Source: Victivallis lenta
Lineage (GTDB): Bacteria; Verrucomicrobiota; Lentisphaeria; Victivallales; Victivallaceae
DNA length: 64,000 nt
Assembly: GCF_009695545.1 (NCBI RefSeq)
Contig: NZ_VUNS01000022.1
Coordinates: 1-64,000 of the forward strand
Reading direction: 5' to 3'
Part shown: positions 33,921 through 44,200 of the stretch, piece by piece
Layout of the letters: every line of letters begins with the position of its first letter
How positions within the stretch are numbered: the first letter of the stretch is position 1
Position numbers and translations under genes: made by a program
Notes under the pieces: generated by a model
What the model was told of the DNA's origin: nothing
What the model saw: only the letters and a program-made list of their open reading frames with translations
Databases searched by the model: none

Positions 33921-36900
33921 TCAGAGATCGATCCCGCCCCGGTCTCTCGGATGTTCGCGCTCCCATTGTTCACGTTGGCGGTCGATTTCCTGTTGCTTTT
34001 CCCTGATTACCTTCTGGAGTTTCCTGAACTCTCCGACGGTCATGCTGTCGAGATTTCTGCCTGCGGAACTTGGAAGGAGTCCGCTTTCGATGTTTCGCCG
34101 GACAGCGTTCTTCATCATCCAACTGGCCGGATCGTGGAAGGTGATCCGGTCGATGAGTTCCGAGGCTTCCCGCCAACTGATTCCCTCCGGAATCTTTTTA
34201 AGCCGCCCCTCCTCATGAAGTTCCCGAAGTGTGCGCGACTGCCAATCCGCCATCGGGTTGCGGCGGCGTTCTTCGGCCAGCTTCTGCTGTTGTTCCTGCT
34301 CCCGAAGTTGTTCAAGCAGTTTTTCAGCTTCTTCCCGGTCCGGCTCCGGGGGCCACTCTTTCAGAAGTCCAGCCGCTGCAAACGACTTCAACTCATCCAT
34401 CTGCCGGTCCGTGGCCGGGCCGACCTCCAGCCGATGCTCATAGGCGGCGTATTCCGCTTTCGCTTTGATCTTGCGGTTCTGAAGTTCCAACCATTCCAAA
34501 GGCTCCAGTGACTTTTCATCCGCAACGTTACAGTCGTATTTCATATAAATGGCATTCCGGACCTTGGCCTTGTGAGCTTCACTCGGATTCCACTTTTTCA
34601 TCCAGTCCGGCAGTTTCTCAAAAGCCGTCCGCTGGTCGTAGACGGCAATCCGCCTGAACAACTCTTCACGTTTCGATTCATAGTACAGCTTCCGGCCGGG
34701 ATCGACCGGCTGTCCCTCATCGCCGGGATGGAGGCCGAGTTTCCTGCGTATCTCCTCGATTTTCAGGTTACGCTCATGAATATCCAGCACCTCTTCAATT
34801 TTCATCCAATCCGGAAGTTCTATAATTGAGGGCGGTTCTCTATGGGAATTGCGCCGCAGCTCAATCTCTTCCTGGAATATCGGTTCCAGCCTGGACGGCT
34901 TTATTCTGTTCTTAACGTATGCTTTCCACTTTTCATCGAAGTCCTGCCACTTCCATTTCCATTGCGCTTCCGCTTCATACCTCCTCTGACGCGCTGCTAC
35001 TTCGACGAGCTGCTGAACCTCTTCCACCGCTCGCTCCCGCCAGTTGCACAATTCCGCCGGAATCGCCTCCGGTTTCAGCCCGGCGGCGCGGCGCTTTTGC
35101 TGCGCCGCCGCGAACGCCTCTTCCTCCGGCCACAGCCGGAATCCGGCTTCCACATGCTGCTTCTCATAAACAGCCCTGCGGGAGGCGAGCAGTTCCTCCC
35201 ACTGCTTCTGCGCTTCGCGCCAGAACATCCGGAGCTCCTGCTGTTTCTGCTCATCCATATAGGCTTTCCAGTTGACCAGTGACTCCGGCATCGGCTGCGG
35301 AAACTCTCCACTCCGGCGCCGGAGCTCCTGTTCAGTATGATAACGGTATTCTTTGTCCCAGAGCCGGAACGGAACTTTGAAACCGAGTTCCGCATGGTAC
35401 GCTTTGCGGGCGGTGCAGTGTGCGGCCCATTCGGCATCGGCTTTCTCCCATGCCGTTTTCAGGCGCTTCGCCTCCTCCAGCCGCACTGTCAGAGCGGCGC
35501 GCGACTTTTTGGCTTCGGTACGCGCCGTATCTTCCCACTTCTCCAGCCAGGCGGGAAGCGGTTGCGGCGCTTTCCCACGGCGCTGCCGGGTTGTCTGCCG
35601 CTTCCGAAACGCGGCCTCCCGGTCGGTCAGTTCGAATGCCTCACCGCCGCCATGAAGTTCATGATATTGCTTGCGCTTTTCCACATAACCGGACCATGCG
35701 CCTTCAAACACGTTCCATTGCGCTTCGAGCTCCCGTTTGCGGGCCAGCTCCAAATTCTGCTGCCGTTCCGCTTCGCGTTCCCGTTCCCAGTCAGCCTGCG
35801 GCGACTCCTGCGGAACGGCTTCCGGTGCCTTGAACATGCCGGTTATCCTGCCCACGATCTTGCCGAGCAGACCGACCGCATGCTCTTCCACTTCGAAACG
35901 GGTATGCTCGTTGTAAAGCCGCTCCCGGTGCTGCCGCATCCGGCGGATTGCCGCAGTATCATTCAACATCATCTTGACCTTTCGCATTGCAGCTTTAGCG
36001 CGAGCAGCCATATCTCTATAGCTGAAGTCCGGAAGCAGTTCCGCTTTCCGCTCCCGGGCCGGTTCCGAAAGCGGCAGCATTGCTCCCTCCGAAATCTCCC
36101 GGTCGCGGATCAGATCATGGATACTCGCCCGTTTGCCGGTACGGTACGCGAGGCCGCGCTTCAGGTGTTCCTTGTCCGGGCAGTGAAGCGACATCTCCCG
36201 ACGGCCGCGGCTCAGCGCCACATAGAACGCTTTCCGGTCCAGCGACTCGGCCGCCACCACGACGTTTTCGGCGGTTCGTCCCTGCGACTTGTGGGAGGTC
36301 GTCACCCAGCCGTAATCGAACGCCGCATAGTTTTCCGGCATGTCGATCAGCTCACGCGGTCTGCCGTCCGAATAAAGTATTTCGACCTTGCCGGGATCGG
36401 CGCTCACCCGCGCAAGCGTCCCGTTGTAAATCTTGTTCGCTTTCAGGTTCACCCGGAACTGGATCAAATCGCCTTCGCACAGCTCGATCTTCCGCATCTC
36501 TCCGACATCGATGAAGTCCGAAGCTCCCTTCGCAAAAATCCGCTTGCCGTTAGCCAATACCAACTGCTTTCCCGCGACCGCTTCGATCTTCGCAACCTCA
36601 CCGGCTTTGCCGACGCCTTTCATGTTGCGGATGAAGCCGATGGTCATGCCCGGCTGGAAGTTCGAAGCGTCCTTCAGCCATGCTTTCGGTTTGTTCCACG
36701 AACGGAACACTTCCGTTTCACGTCCTGCACCTCGAAGCACCTCCGCTTCCTTCAGTTTGGCGCGCACCGAAGCCGTCAGCTTATCGCACTCCTCGTGCGT
36801 CGGCGCAACCAGAATCGCACGGTTCAGATACCGCCCCTGTTCCGTGTACTCCATGTACTTCCCGGCGGCTTCCTCCAAGTATTTCTGCTTGCCCTCGTGG

Positions 36901-38738
36901 ATGAAGTGCTGTTTGTCGAACCGTTCGAACGCCTGTTCATGCTGCCCCATCGCGCACTCGAAGATGCCGCGCCGGTATTCCGCATTCTGCTGGCGGTGGA
37001 TGTCGGTCAACGAAAACTTCTGAATCTGCGAGTAATCCTCCAGCAGCCGGAAAAAATCGCCCGATTCGACGGCGGAGTGCTGCCGCGCGTCGCCCACGAA
37101 CAGCACCCGGTAGTTGTTCCTCCGCGCCAGCTTCAGGATCTCCACGCCTTCGCGCAGCGAATTCAAACCCGATTCGTCGATGATCACGTATGCCCCCGCC
37201 GGAGGCTTCTGCATCGACAGCAGGAATCCCGCCACCGTCTGCGACTGTTCGAAGCCCTCCTGTTTCAGCACGTCCGTCGCCGAATTCGTCGGTGCGACGA
37301 GGCGGATATCCGTAACGCCTCCCGAACGCAGTCCCTTGCAGAACTCCTGCAAGGTCGAAGTTTTGCCCGCACCCGCCACGCCGCGGAACAGGTTGAACCG
37401 GTCTTTGGAGCTCAACAGGCCGTGAATCAGCATCGCCTGCGCCTCCCGCGACCGATCTCCCGGAAACGCCTGAAACTCCGGCGCAATCGCATCGAAGACA
37501 TTCCGCTGCTGATCCACCAGCCCGATCGCCGACAGTTCGCGCTCAATCACAAATTGCGGAGCATAATACGGATTCGCCTCATTACCGCCCAGGTTCCGCA
37601 GTTCCGGAATCTCTTTGACGGTCTCTTTCAGCTCTTGCAACTTGATCCTGCCGAGGTTCCGGTTCAGCACTTCAGCCAGTATCTTGTCGAGCTTCAGAAC
37701 GCTCTCCCGCTCGTACAGTTCATCGATCACATTCCGGATTTCTTCCAAGGTCCTTTCGCGATCCAGTATGCTTGTAACCGAACCGTGTTCTTTGGCGTGC
37801 TTTGCCGCCGCGTACAGCTGCGCTTCTTCCCGATGGCCCAACTGCCCCATTTGGAACTCCCGGACTTTCCCGCTTGTCGAAGTCAGCATCTTATCCGTGC
37901 GCGTCGAAGTCGAAAGATAATTGTTCTCGCTCAACGTCGGCTTCCGGCCATGCTCCGCGATGAACTCCGCCTCGGCTTTCTCGATCTGCCGCCGCCGCTT
38001 GGAGAAACGTTCCATCACGTCAGCCGGAACGCACGCCAGATCGTACCAGATGACATTGCCTTTCCGGTCCCGCGTTTCGACCGTTTCGTAACCCAGTTCA
38101 CGGCACCTTGCCGCCATCTCGTTGTGATAGACCTTGCCCGCGTAACGGATCGCCCGGCACATCTCCAGCGTTTCGAGCGCCTTGTACCTGCCGTCACCCG
38201 CCCGCGTCACATTGCAGACCACGTTATGCGTATGCAGTTGAGGATCAAGCGCGCGGCTCGTATCGTGCATGAACTCCGCGTAAACCAGCTTCCCGGTCGT
38301 TTCATAATTGTTGGTCCGAACGTTCTCCCCGTCGCGCACCCGAACCGCCGCCAGCCGTTCCAGTTCCGCCATCGCAATCCGAACCGATTCCCGATGCGCC
38401 TCGATCAACCGTTCGTCGAACATCGACATCACCGAAACCGACTTCGGAGCCGCCACCTGAAAATCAAAGAACCGCGGACCGCCGGGCATATTTTTCTGCG
38501 TCAGCTTGCCCAGCGTTTTCGGATTCACATTCCGCTGAAACAGACTGAACTCCTCGCTCGTCACAACCTTATCCCGCAAACCGAACGTATCCGCAAGTTC
38601 TCCCCTCCAATATCCCTGAACCTTCTCATGCTCCGAATAATAATCGTTTGAACACAGATGATTCGCATAGAAACTCTTCCCCGAACCATTCGTCGCACGA
38701 ATCTTCGTCATATTGAACATAGCTCTATGCCTCTTCAT
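33921..38738 (-). CDS. MobF-family relaxase-helicase (TraA/TrwC-like)
   Basis: This protein of 1605 residues nicks the transfer origin and unwinds DNA for conjugative mobilisation. The N-terminal relaxase domain (to about residue 310) has PGGPRFFDFQVAAPKSVSVM, EFMHDTSRALDPQLHTHNVV with the histidine metal triad, and KVYHNEMAARCRELGY. Catalytic tyrosines are likely among NDYYSEHEKVQGYW. The helicase part has Walker A FRGVAGAGKTSTLQEF, Walker B VIIDESG and motif VTTSHKSQGRTAENV. The last ~650 residues are charged and repetitive, with WxxFxxxWxxYxxxR units that look like coiled arms. ATG 38738 or 38720 may be the start. No VirB or VirD4 genes accompany it. Confidence 0.93.
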   Translation of the reverse strand: MKRHRAMFNMTKIRATNGSGKSFYANHLCSNDYYSEHEKVQGYWRGELADTFGLRDKVVTSEEFSLFQRNVNPKTLGKLTQKNMPGGPRFFDFQVAAPKSVSVMSMFDERLIEAHRESVRIAMAELERLAAVRVRDGENVRTNNYETTGKLVYAEFMHDTSRALDPQLHTHNVVCNVTRAGDGRYKALETLEMCRAIRYAGKVYHNEMAARCRELGYETVETRDRKGNVIWYDLACVPADVMERFSKRRRQIEKAEAEFIAEHGRKPTLSENNYLSTSTRTDKMLTSTSGKVREFQMGQLGHREEAQLYAAAKHAKEHGSVTSILDRERTLEEIRNVIDELYERESVLKLDKILAEVLNRNLGRIKLQELKETVKEIPELRNLGGNEANPYYAPQFVIERELSAIGLVDQQRNVFDAIAPEFQAFPGDRSREAQAMLIHGLLSSKDRFNLFRGVAGAGKTSTLQEFCKGLRSGGVTDIRLVAPTNSATDVLKQEGFEQSQTVAGFLLSMQKPPAGAYVIIDESGLNSLREGVEILKLARRNNYRVLFVGDARQHSAVESGDFFRLLEDYSQIQKFSLTDIHRQQNAEYRRGIFECAMGQHEQAFERFDKQHFIHEGKQKYLEEAAGKYMEYTEQGRYLNRAILVAPTHEECDKLTASVRAKLKEAEVLRGAGRETEVFRSWNKPKAWLKDASNFQPGMTIGFIRNMKGVGKAGEVAKIEAVAGKQLVLANGKRIFAKGASDFIDVGEMRKIELCEGDLIQFRVNLKANKIYNGTLARVSADPGKVEILYSDGRPRELIDMPENYAAFDYGWVTTSHKSQGRTAENVVVAAESLDRKAFYVALSRGRREMSLHCPDKEHLKRGLAYRTGKRASIHDLIRDREISEGAMLPLSEPARERKAELLPDFSYRDMAARAKAAMRKVKMMLNDTAAIRRMRQHRERLYNEHTRFEVEEHAVGLLGKIVGRITGMFKAPEAVPQESPQADWEREREAERQQNLELARKRELEAQWNVFEGAWSGYVEKRKQYHELHGGGEAFELTDREAAFRKRQTTRQRRGKAPQPLPAWLEKWEDTARTEAKKSRAALTVRLEEAKRLKTAWEKADAEWAAHCTARKAYHAELGFKVPFRLWDKEYRYHTEQELRRRSGEFPQPMPESLVNWKAYMDEQKQQELRMFWREAQKQWEELLASRRAVYEKQHVEAGFRLWPEEEAFAAAQQKRRAAGLKPEAIPAELCNWRERAVEEVQQLVEVAARQRRYEAEAQWKWKWQDFDEKWKAYVKNRIKPSRLEPIFQEEIELRRNSHREPPSIIELPDWMKIEEVLDIHERNLKIEEIRRKLGLHPGDEGQPVDPGRKLYYESKREELFRRIAVYDQRTAFEKLPDWMKKWNPSEAHKAKVRNAIYMKYDCNVADEKSLEPLEWLELQNRKIKAKAEYAAYEHRLEVGPATDRQMDELKSFAAAGLLKEWPPEPDREEAEKLLEQLREQEQQQKLAEERRRNPMADWQSRTLRELHEEGRLKKIPEGISWREASELIDRITFHDPASWMMKNAVRRNIESGLLPSSAGRNLDSMTVGEFRKLQKVIREKQQEIDRQREQWEREHPRDRGGIDL

Positions 38739-38812
38739 CCATTATTCCAATCAAAAACTACCTGAATATAGTCTATGAGAAGCACAGCTAAACTTCAAGC
38801 AAACAGCACTTT

Positions 38813-38846
38813 ACGATGAGAAAAACTACGTCGTTTTTCTCATCGT
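38813..38846. repeat. 14-bp-stem hairpin upstream of the relaxase gene; oriT candidate
   Basis: acgatgagaaaaac (38813-38826) pairs with its complement (38833-38846) around TACGTC. The 20-bp centre is the exact reverse complement of that at 15357-15386. It lies 75 bp before the relaxase start, where MobF systems usually keep their transfer origin and its inverted repeats. It could also be a plain terminator. A nic site is not recognised. Confidence 0.6.
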
Positions 38847-39035
38847 GTATCCACTAGTCAGAAATAAAACGCAATACCCCGTTCGCTGAACGAAATTGCA
38901 AAAGGTGTAAAATTGCCTTACGCTCTAACAGGAAATAAAAGTTCGGCGGAAGCCTTGCTCAATTTTCGACGGGATTCCAGTTCGCAACTATACCTGTGAA
39001 GGAGGGGAGGAATTTCAGTGGGATTGCTGGCGCGG

Positions 39036-41261
39036 CTAAAGAGAATTCAAAATTTCCAATGCGTCATCTTTGTCTGTTTTACTGTTCAGAACTTCCGCAT
39101 TGAGAATAATAAGCTGTAACAATTCCTTGACTACCGGAGCTTCCGCAGAAGTTGTTTTTCCGTCAAGAGGGACGGCAGTCCAGGCGATGGCAATGGATTT
39201 TCCATACTCTTTCGATTTTGCCCAGGACTGTGCCAACTTCAGAACGATCAGGCGCTTTTCCTGGGCGGACAATTTGGTCATCAACAATTCCTGACAACAT
39301 TTCCGGGTTTCTTCATGAAGCTGCAAGCCGGAAAGAATTTCAGCCTGCAAAATTTTAACTTCTTTGTATTGCCAGACCTCTTCTTGGGCAAGCAGAATTT
39401 CACAGCGCTTCAACGCTTCCCGATACTTTTTCTCCTCATATTCAAGTTGTGCCAGTGTTAAAAACAATGCGCAGCGTTCCGGGTGATTATTGAATTCCGA
39501 AGCATATTTTACGCCGAATTCCAGCTTCAACTTTCTGTCGTCAAGTCGGGCAAACAGCGCCAGTAGTTCGGAATCGGTGAAATTGCTTCGCTGAAACAAT
39601 GTCTTAAGCAATACCTTGCTTTGCGGTTCGGTTAATTTCTCGGCGCACTTGGCAATGAGAGTTACTGCCTGGCTTGATTCCAAATGCTTTTTCGCTGCCC
39701 AATCACCCAAGGATTGAAACTTTTTCGTTTCCGGCGGATGTTTTTGGTAAAAGTCGAACAGATGCATCGCATACTCCAGCCCCTCGGGATCATCCGAATA
39801 ATCTCGTAACAGCATTTCGATATAATCAGCCGTTTTTACAGAATCGTTTTCCAACTCGCAGCGGATGAGCAGTTTCAACACGTTGGAACGGTCGGTGTCT
39901 TTGTTTGACAGTAACGGTTCCAAACGTTGAATTGCGCCGGAGTAATTTTTGCGGCGCATTTCCGCTTGCCCGGCCAGAATTGATCTTTCTGAATCCGGCG
40001 GCAGGATGTCGATCAACGCCAGACATTTCTCATAATTCTGCATCTGGTAAAAACAACGGGCGGCAGAGAATCTTGCTTGCTCCGCCACTCTGATGTTGGC
40101 AGTAGCAGAAGCCAGTTTCAGCAGACACTCTGCCGCCTCCTGCTGTTTATCCTGCTCAATCAGCAACTGGGCGCACTGCTGCCCGGCGACGACCGCATCA
40201 GGGCTATCCGGTGCCGCATCCAGGAATTGACGGAGCAGCGTTGCCGCTTCTGCCTTCTTTCCTCCTGACAGAAAATTTCGGGCGACATCAAGCAGAAATG
40301 CCGGTTCTTCTAAGGGTAATTCCTGAACGATACTCCATGCCTTGTCCAACTCGCCACAAGCGCTCAATGCAACAACATAACGGATTCGCATGGCAGGAAC
40401 GACATTATTCTCCAAGGCCAATACCACATCATGAAAACGGCGGTGCTGCAACATTTCATCAATCATCGCGGTTTTCATCGCACTTTGCGGTTTGAGAGTG
40501 GATGGCAGTTTCAATTGATAACCCAGCAGACGCAAGGTTTCGTGACAATAGTGGAGCCGATCACTCAAAGCCTGAAAACGTGGATCAGTCGGCGAAAGGG
40601 TATTCACCACACGGAGAAAATATTTTGCTGCCCGTGAAAAATTGTTGAGCTTCTCGGACTCATCATGACTCCTTACGCCACTGCCGACATATTGATCACC
40701 TGCCAGAAGCAGAAGTTGAATGGCTCCGTCCGGCATATTTCTCCTCTGCATCTTTTTGGCGGGATAATAAAGACGTAACGTTTCCAGAATCAGTTTCAAC
40801 GGTTCGGAATATTCACCGTTCAAGTTATAATTACGGGTATGCAGAAAGACGATTTTCAACGCAGTTTCAGAGTCGCCGTCATCCTTGACACGCTTCAACA
40901 ACTCCCAGGCGGCATCGGAAAGTTCCTGGTATTCCGGAATGCCCCGTGCTTTCCAATCTTCAGCTCGACGGATCAGCAACGTTGAATGCCCGAGCAGATC
41001 GGCCGTCAACCAATTCGGGTGTCTTGCGGTTTCCCTGGCTTGCTTGACGGTTTTTGCGATTTTTTCAGGATCGGCTCCAAGCAGATACTCCTGCATGGCG
41101 AGGAGTTTGGTCCGCTGTTTCTCCGAAACTTTTCCATTCAGCAACTCATCAACGGCTTTGCCGCATTTAGCAAATTCTCCGGCAGCAAAAAGCTGTTCCA
41201 CCGTCTGCAAATCGACGGCAGCCAGCGAGAATGTAAATAAAAGCAGGACGAGATATTTCAT
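39036..41261 (-). CDS. Exported TPR-repeat protein
   Basis: A 741-residue protein with a signal peptide (MKYLVLLLFTFSLAAVDLQT) and TPR-like helix pairs over nearly the full length, for instance ARFSAARCFYQMQNYEKCLA and LAQLEYEEKKYREALKRCEI. TPRs form protein-binding scaffolds, here in the periplasm. ATG 41261 overlaps the stop of the upstream TonB-like/cyclase-repeat gene (ATGA), so the two are co-translated. A GTG start at 41270 is possible. It is a distinct protein from the second TPR gene at 44761 but shares the phrase-level pattern. It likely assembles with the ExbB/ExbD-driven complex. Confidence 0.85.
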   Translation of the reverse strand: MKYLVLLLFTFSLAAVDLQTVEQLFAAGEFAKCGKAVDELLNGKVSEKQRTKLLAMQEYLLGADPEKIAKTVKQARETARHPNWLTADLLGHSTLLIRRAEDWKARGIPEYQELSDAAWELLKRVKDDGDSETALKIVFLHTRNYNLNGEYSEPLKLILETLRLYYPAKKMQRRNMPDGAIQLLLLAGDQYVGSGVRSHDESEKLNNFSRAAKYFLRVVNTLSPTDPRFQALSDRLHYCHETLRLLGYQLKLPSTLKPQSAMKTAMIDEMLQHRRFHDVVLALENNVVPAMRIRYVVALSACGELDKAWSIVQELPLEEPAFLLDVARNFLSGGKKAEAATLLRQFLDAAPDSPDAVVAGQQCAQLLIEQDKQQEAAECLLKLASATANIRVAEQARFSAARCFYQMQNYEKCLALIDILPPDSERSILAGQAEMRRKNYSGAIQRLEPLLSNKDTDRSNVLKLLIRCELENDSVKTADYIEMLLRDYSDDPEGLEYAMHLFDFYQKHPPETKKFQSLGDWAAKKHLESSQAVTLIAKCAEKLTEPQSKVLLKTLFQRSNFTDSELLALFARLDDRKLKLEFGVKYASEFNNHPERCALFLTLAQLEYEEKKYREALKRCEILLAQEEVWQYKEVKILQAEILSGLQLHEETRKCCQELLMTKLSAQEKRLIVLKLAQSWAKSKEYGKSIAIAWTAVPLDGKTTSAEAPVVKELLQLIILNAEVLNSKTDKDDALEILNSL

Positions 41262-44200
41262 TTGCACCACACCGAGATATCGTTGATTTCATAAGAGATG
41301 GATTGCAGATTCTTCTCCAGCGTCCGACCGGGTCCGAGAATGCGCAAATATTGCCAGGACGGGATGATTCCATCCAAGGGAATAAACACTTGCTGCCAAC
41401 GATCTATCGATAAACTGACCGAAAAACATTTTTTGTCGAGAGCAAAACGCATTTGCGTCCAGGGATAACGTTCGTCCTTTTTCACTCCTGATGCTCGCGG
41501 AAAAACCCAGAAGGAGAGATAAAGCGCCTCTTCCGGAGCCTGTCCCAGCGCCAGATAGACACTATCGAAACGACCGGGCACATCAGCGTTGACTCGATGA
41601 GTAATGACGATACTCTCCTTGTTTCCCGGGGTGAATTTTTCCTCTTTAGTCACCGGAATCCGGCTGAACGAAGCGTTCTGTCCGTAAGCCGCAGCGTATC
41701 CTCCGAGACGAAACGAATGCTTCTTCAGCGCCTTTTCACGAAGCGTGTTCTTAGGCGAAGTATAGTCGAACTGGATCTGCGGCCAGATATCTCGCCGTAC
41801 CACAGGCGGCCGAGTCGGCTCTTTGGCTCCTTTCTTAATCAGGCGTATGACGGTTAACTCAGGAAACGGGCAGGAATAACGGAAGATATTGTTTTCAATA
41901 TTGATTGATCTACTTTCAGATTGTACTTTTGCAGCCAGCCAGGTAAATGGAGAATTTTCCGGCAGGAAACCTTTTTCAATGATTATTTCGGTCGCACCGT
42001 TCCAAGGCACGATGGCGACGACCTCGCCTTCTTCCGGGAACAGAAAACGTTTGGTCACCACCACCGTCGCCACTCCGGGAGCGTTGTATGCAGCGGCGGC
42101 ATTGCCGAAAAGTTGCGGTTTATCGTCATATTTCGGATAATATTGAGCCGCGAGCTTATGAGGAGTGCCGTCAAAGAGTTTTGCGACTTGCCGCAGAGCC
42201 GACAATGCCGGATACTCCGTCCCGAATACCGAGTCGTAAAATCTGCTGCTGCGGGAAATATTCCGCAATTTCACCCCGGAACCGCCGCCGGAAATCCAAT
42301 CGACAATCTCTCGCCCGGTCTGCTGCAAATAATGTCGCTGATACTCATTGCCCATATGCTCGCTGCCGGAGGCGGTATAGCTGGCGATATATATTTTCTT
42401 CGGATCATAAGTTTCGACAGCAGTCATGAGTTGGTGGTTTTTACTTGTCCAGTCGAGGTTGCATATTACCGGCGCATCCGGTTCTTTTGCCGCGAACAAT
42501 GGGCGGATGGAGGGCTGCAGCTCCGCCGCGTCTTCCGCCAGCAGGTAAAGACGACCGCCGACTTTGTTGATCGCGGTGATCCGGGCGGCGTCGAACGCCA
42601 ATACCGCCTTGCCGTTGTTGCGCAGCTGCAGGATATTGCCGAACGGTTGCATCACGTCAGAGGGGATGACGATCTCCACCAGTTGTTTATTGCGGAGCAA
42701 AATGGAGTTGTACAGTCGTTTCCCGTTGATGACCGCTTCCAGCGACTGATGTTCATCGAATGCCTCTTTTACCGATCCCACCATACCGAGAGTCAAACGC
42801 AGATGTCCTTTGAAGCTGCGCGGAATCAGCTCATCCAAAAACAACGCCAAACGCTGATTAGGCTGCAACGTTTGCGGCCAATCTTCAGTTTTCCGGATGG
42901 CGACGGTCGAACGCATGCTGGCAAGCTTGGAGAATTCATCTTCGATCTGTGTCAAGGCGTTGTCGGCCGGCCGGCCGTCGAATCGCCCGAATGCAATCGG
43001 CTCAAACTCGTTTTCTCCAAGCCCGAGAATTACTCCGGCCAGCGGATCGGCACCTCCGGGCAACCGGGTAATCAGTCCCGCTCCACCAATATCGTAATCG
43101 TCGGCACGAGACGCCGCCGTGGAATTTTCCGCAATACTGTAACTGGGCAAATAGCGATAGTAGACTTGCAGCATTAAAGCGCATAAACTGCTTCCGTAGA
43201 CCGTCAGATCTGTTCTCCCCTTTACTCGGAAACTGGCGTCGCCGCCAGGCAGTGACCAACTGCCGTCGGAATTCTGAGCGGCGAGTAACTCTTTCTTCAA
43301 ATTTTCGTTCCACTCCTCCCAACGTTTACCGCGCCCTTTTTCTGTCTGAAACAGCGCCTGAGTCTGATAATACCAGCGATAGAGTGGAAATCGACCGCTG
43401 TTTTTCCATTTGGGCGGTGCGACTTCATGCAGAATTTTCTCGGCCCGTCGTGCCGGTAAGCTGTTGCCGGAGTTCAAAAGCTGCAACCCCAGCAGGCCCA
43501 CGGGATTCATGTTGTCGTTCGCGCCAAAGCGTTTCAGATTGATCCCCTGCGAAAAGCCGCCTTTGTCTGCCTGGTGAATTTTGACCAGCGCTTCGGTCGC
43601 CAATGAGAGCGCTTTATCCAACCCGTCTGGACGAACTCCCGCGTTGTGCGCAGCCGTCAGCGCCTGAATGTGCCAACCCAGCAGCGAAAGATCGCACCCC
43701 GGTTCCCCGATGACGATCTCTTTGAAGAGCGGGTCTTCAAGCTGATCTGCCGTGGGCGGGGCCATTGGGGTATTATCATAATTCAACGCAAAAGAGCCGA
43801 AACTGTTCTGCCGCGAAATAATGAACTTCAGCCGTGCCTCCAACGCATGCCGTAAACTAAGACTGCCGCTGACAGCATACCCTTCGGCCAACGCGTAAGT
43901 GAGAATTGCGTGGCCGAAACCGTTCCCCGCGTATTCGATATTCTGCGTATTGCTTAGTTCCACCAGAAAATCGCAACCGCGCCGGATATGATCGCCATAT
44001 TGTTTGGATTGGAAATTCTCTCCATGCGAGAAAAACGCCAGCAAGGCCAGCGAACTCAGCGCTGCCGCATCACCGGTAGCAAAACTCTCTTTGCTGCCCC
44101 AACTGCCGTTCCGATTCTGGACGGAAGCGAGATATTTCAACGCTTTTTCCACCGCCGATTCAGTTTGTACGTTTCCGCCGTGACGACGCAGCAGCCGCGA

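Noticed and set aside
35337-38651. Open frame of 1104 codons on the plus strand, antisense to the relaxase gene
   Set aside because: It mirrors the codon structure of the relaxase gene, has low-complexity basic and proline composition and no domain. It is a by-product of GC-rich third positions on the opposite strand.
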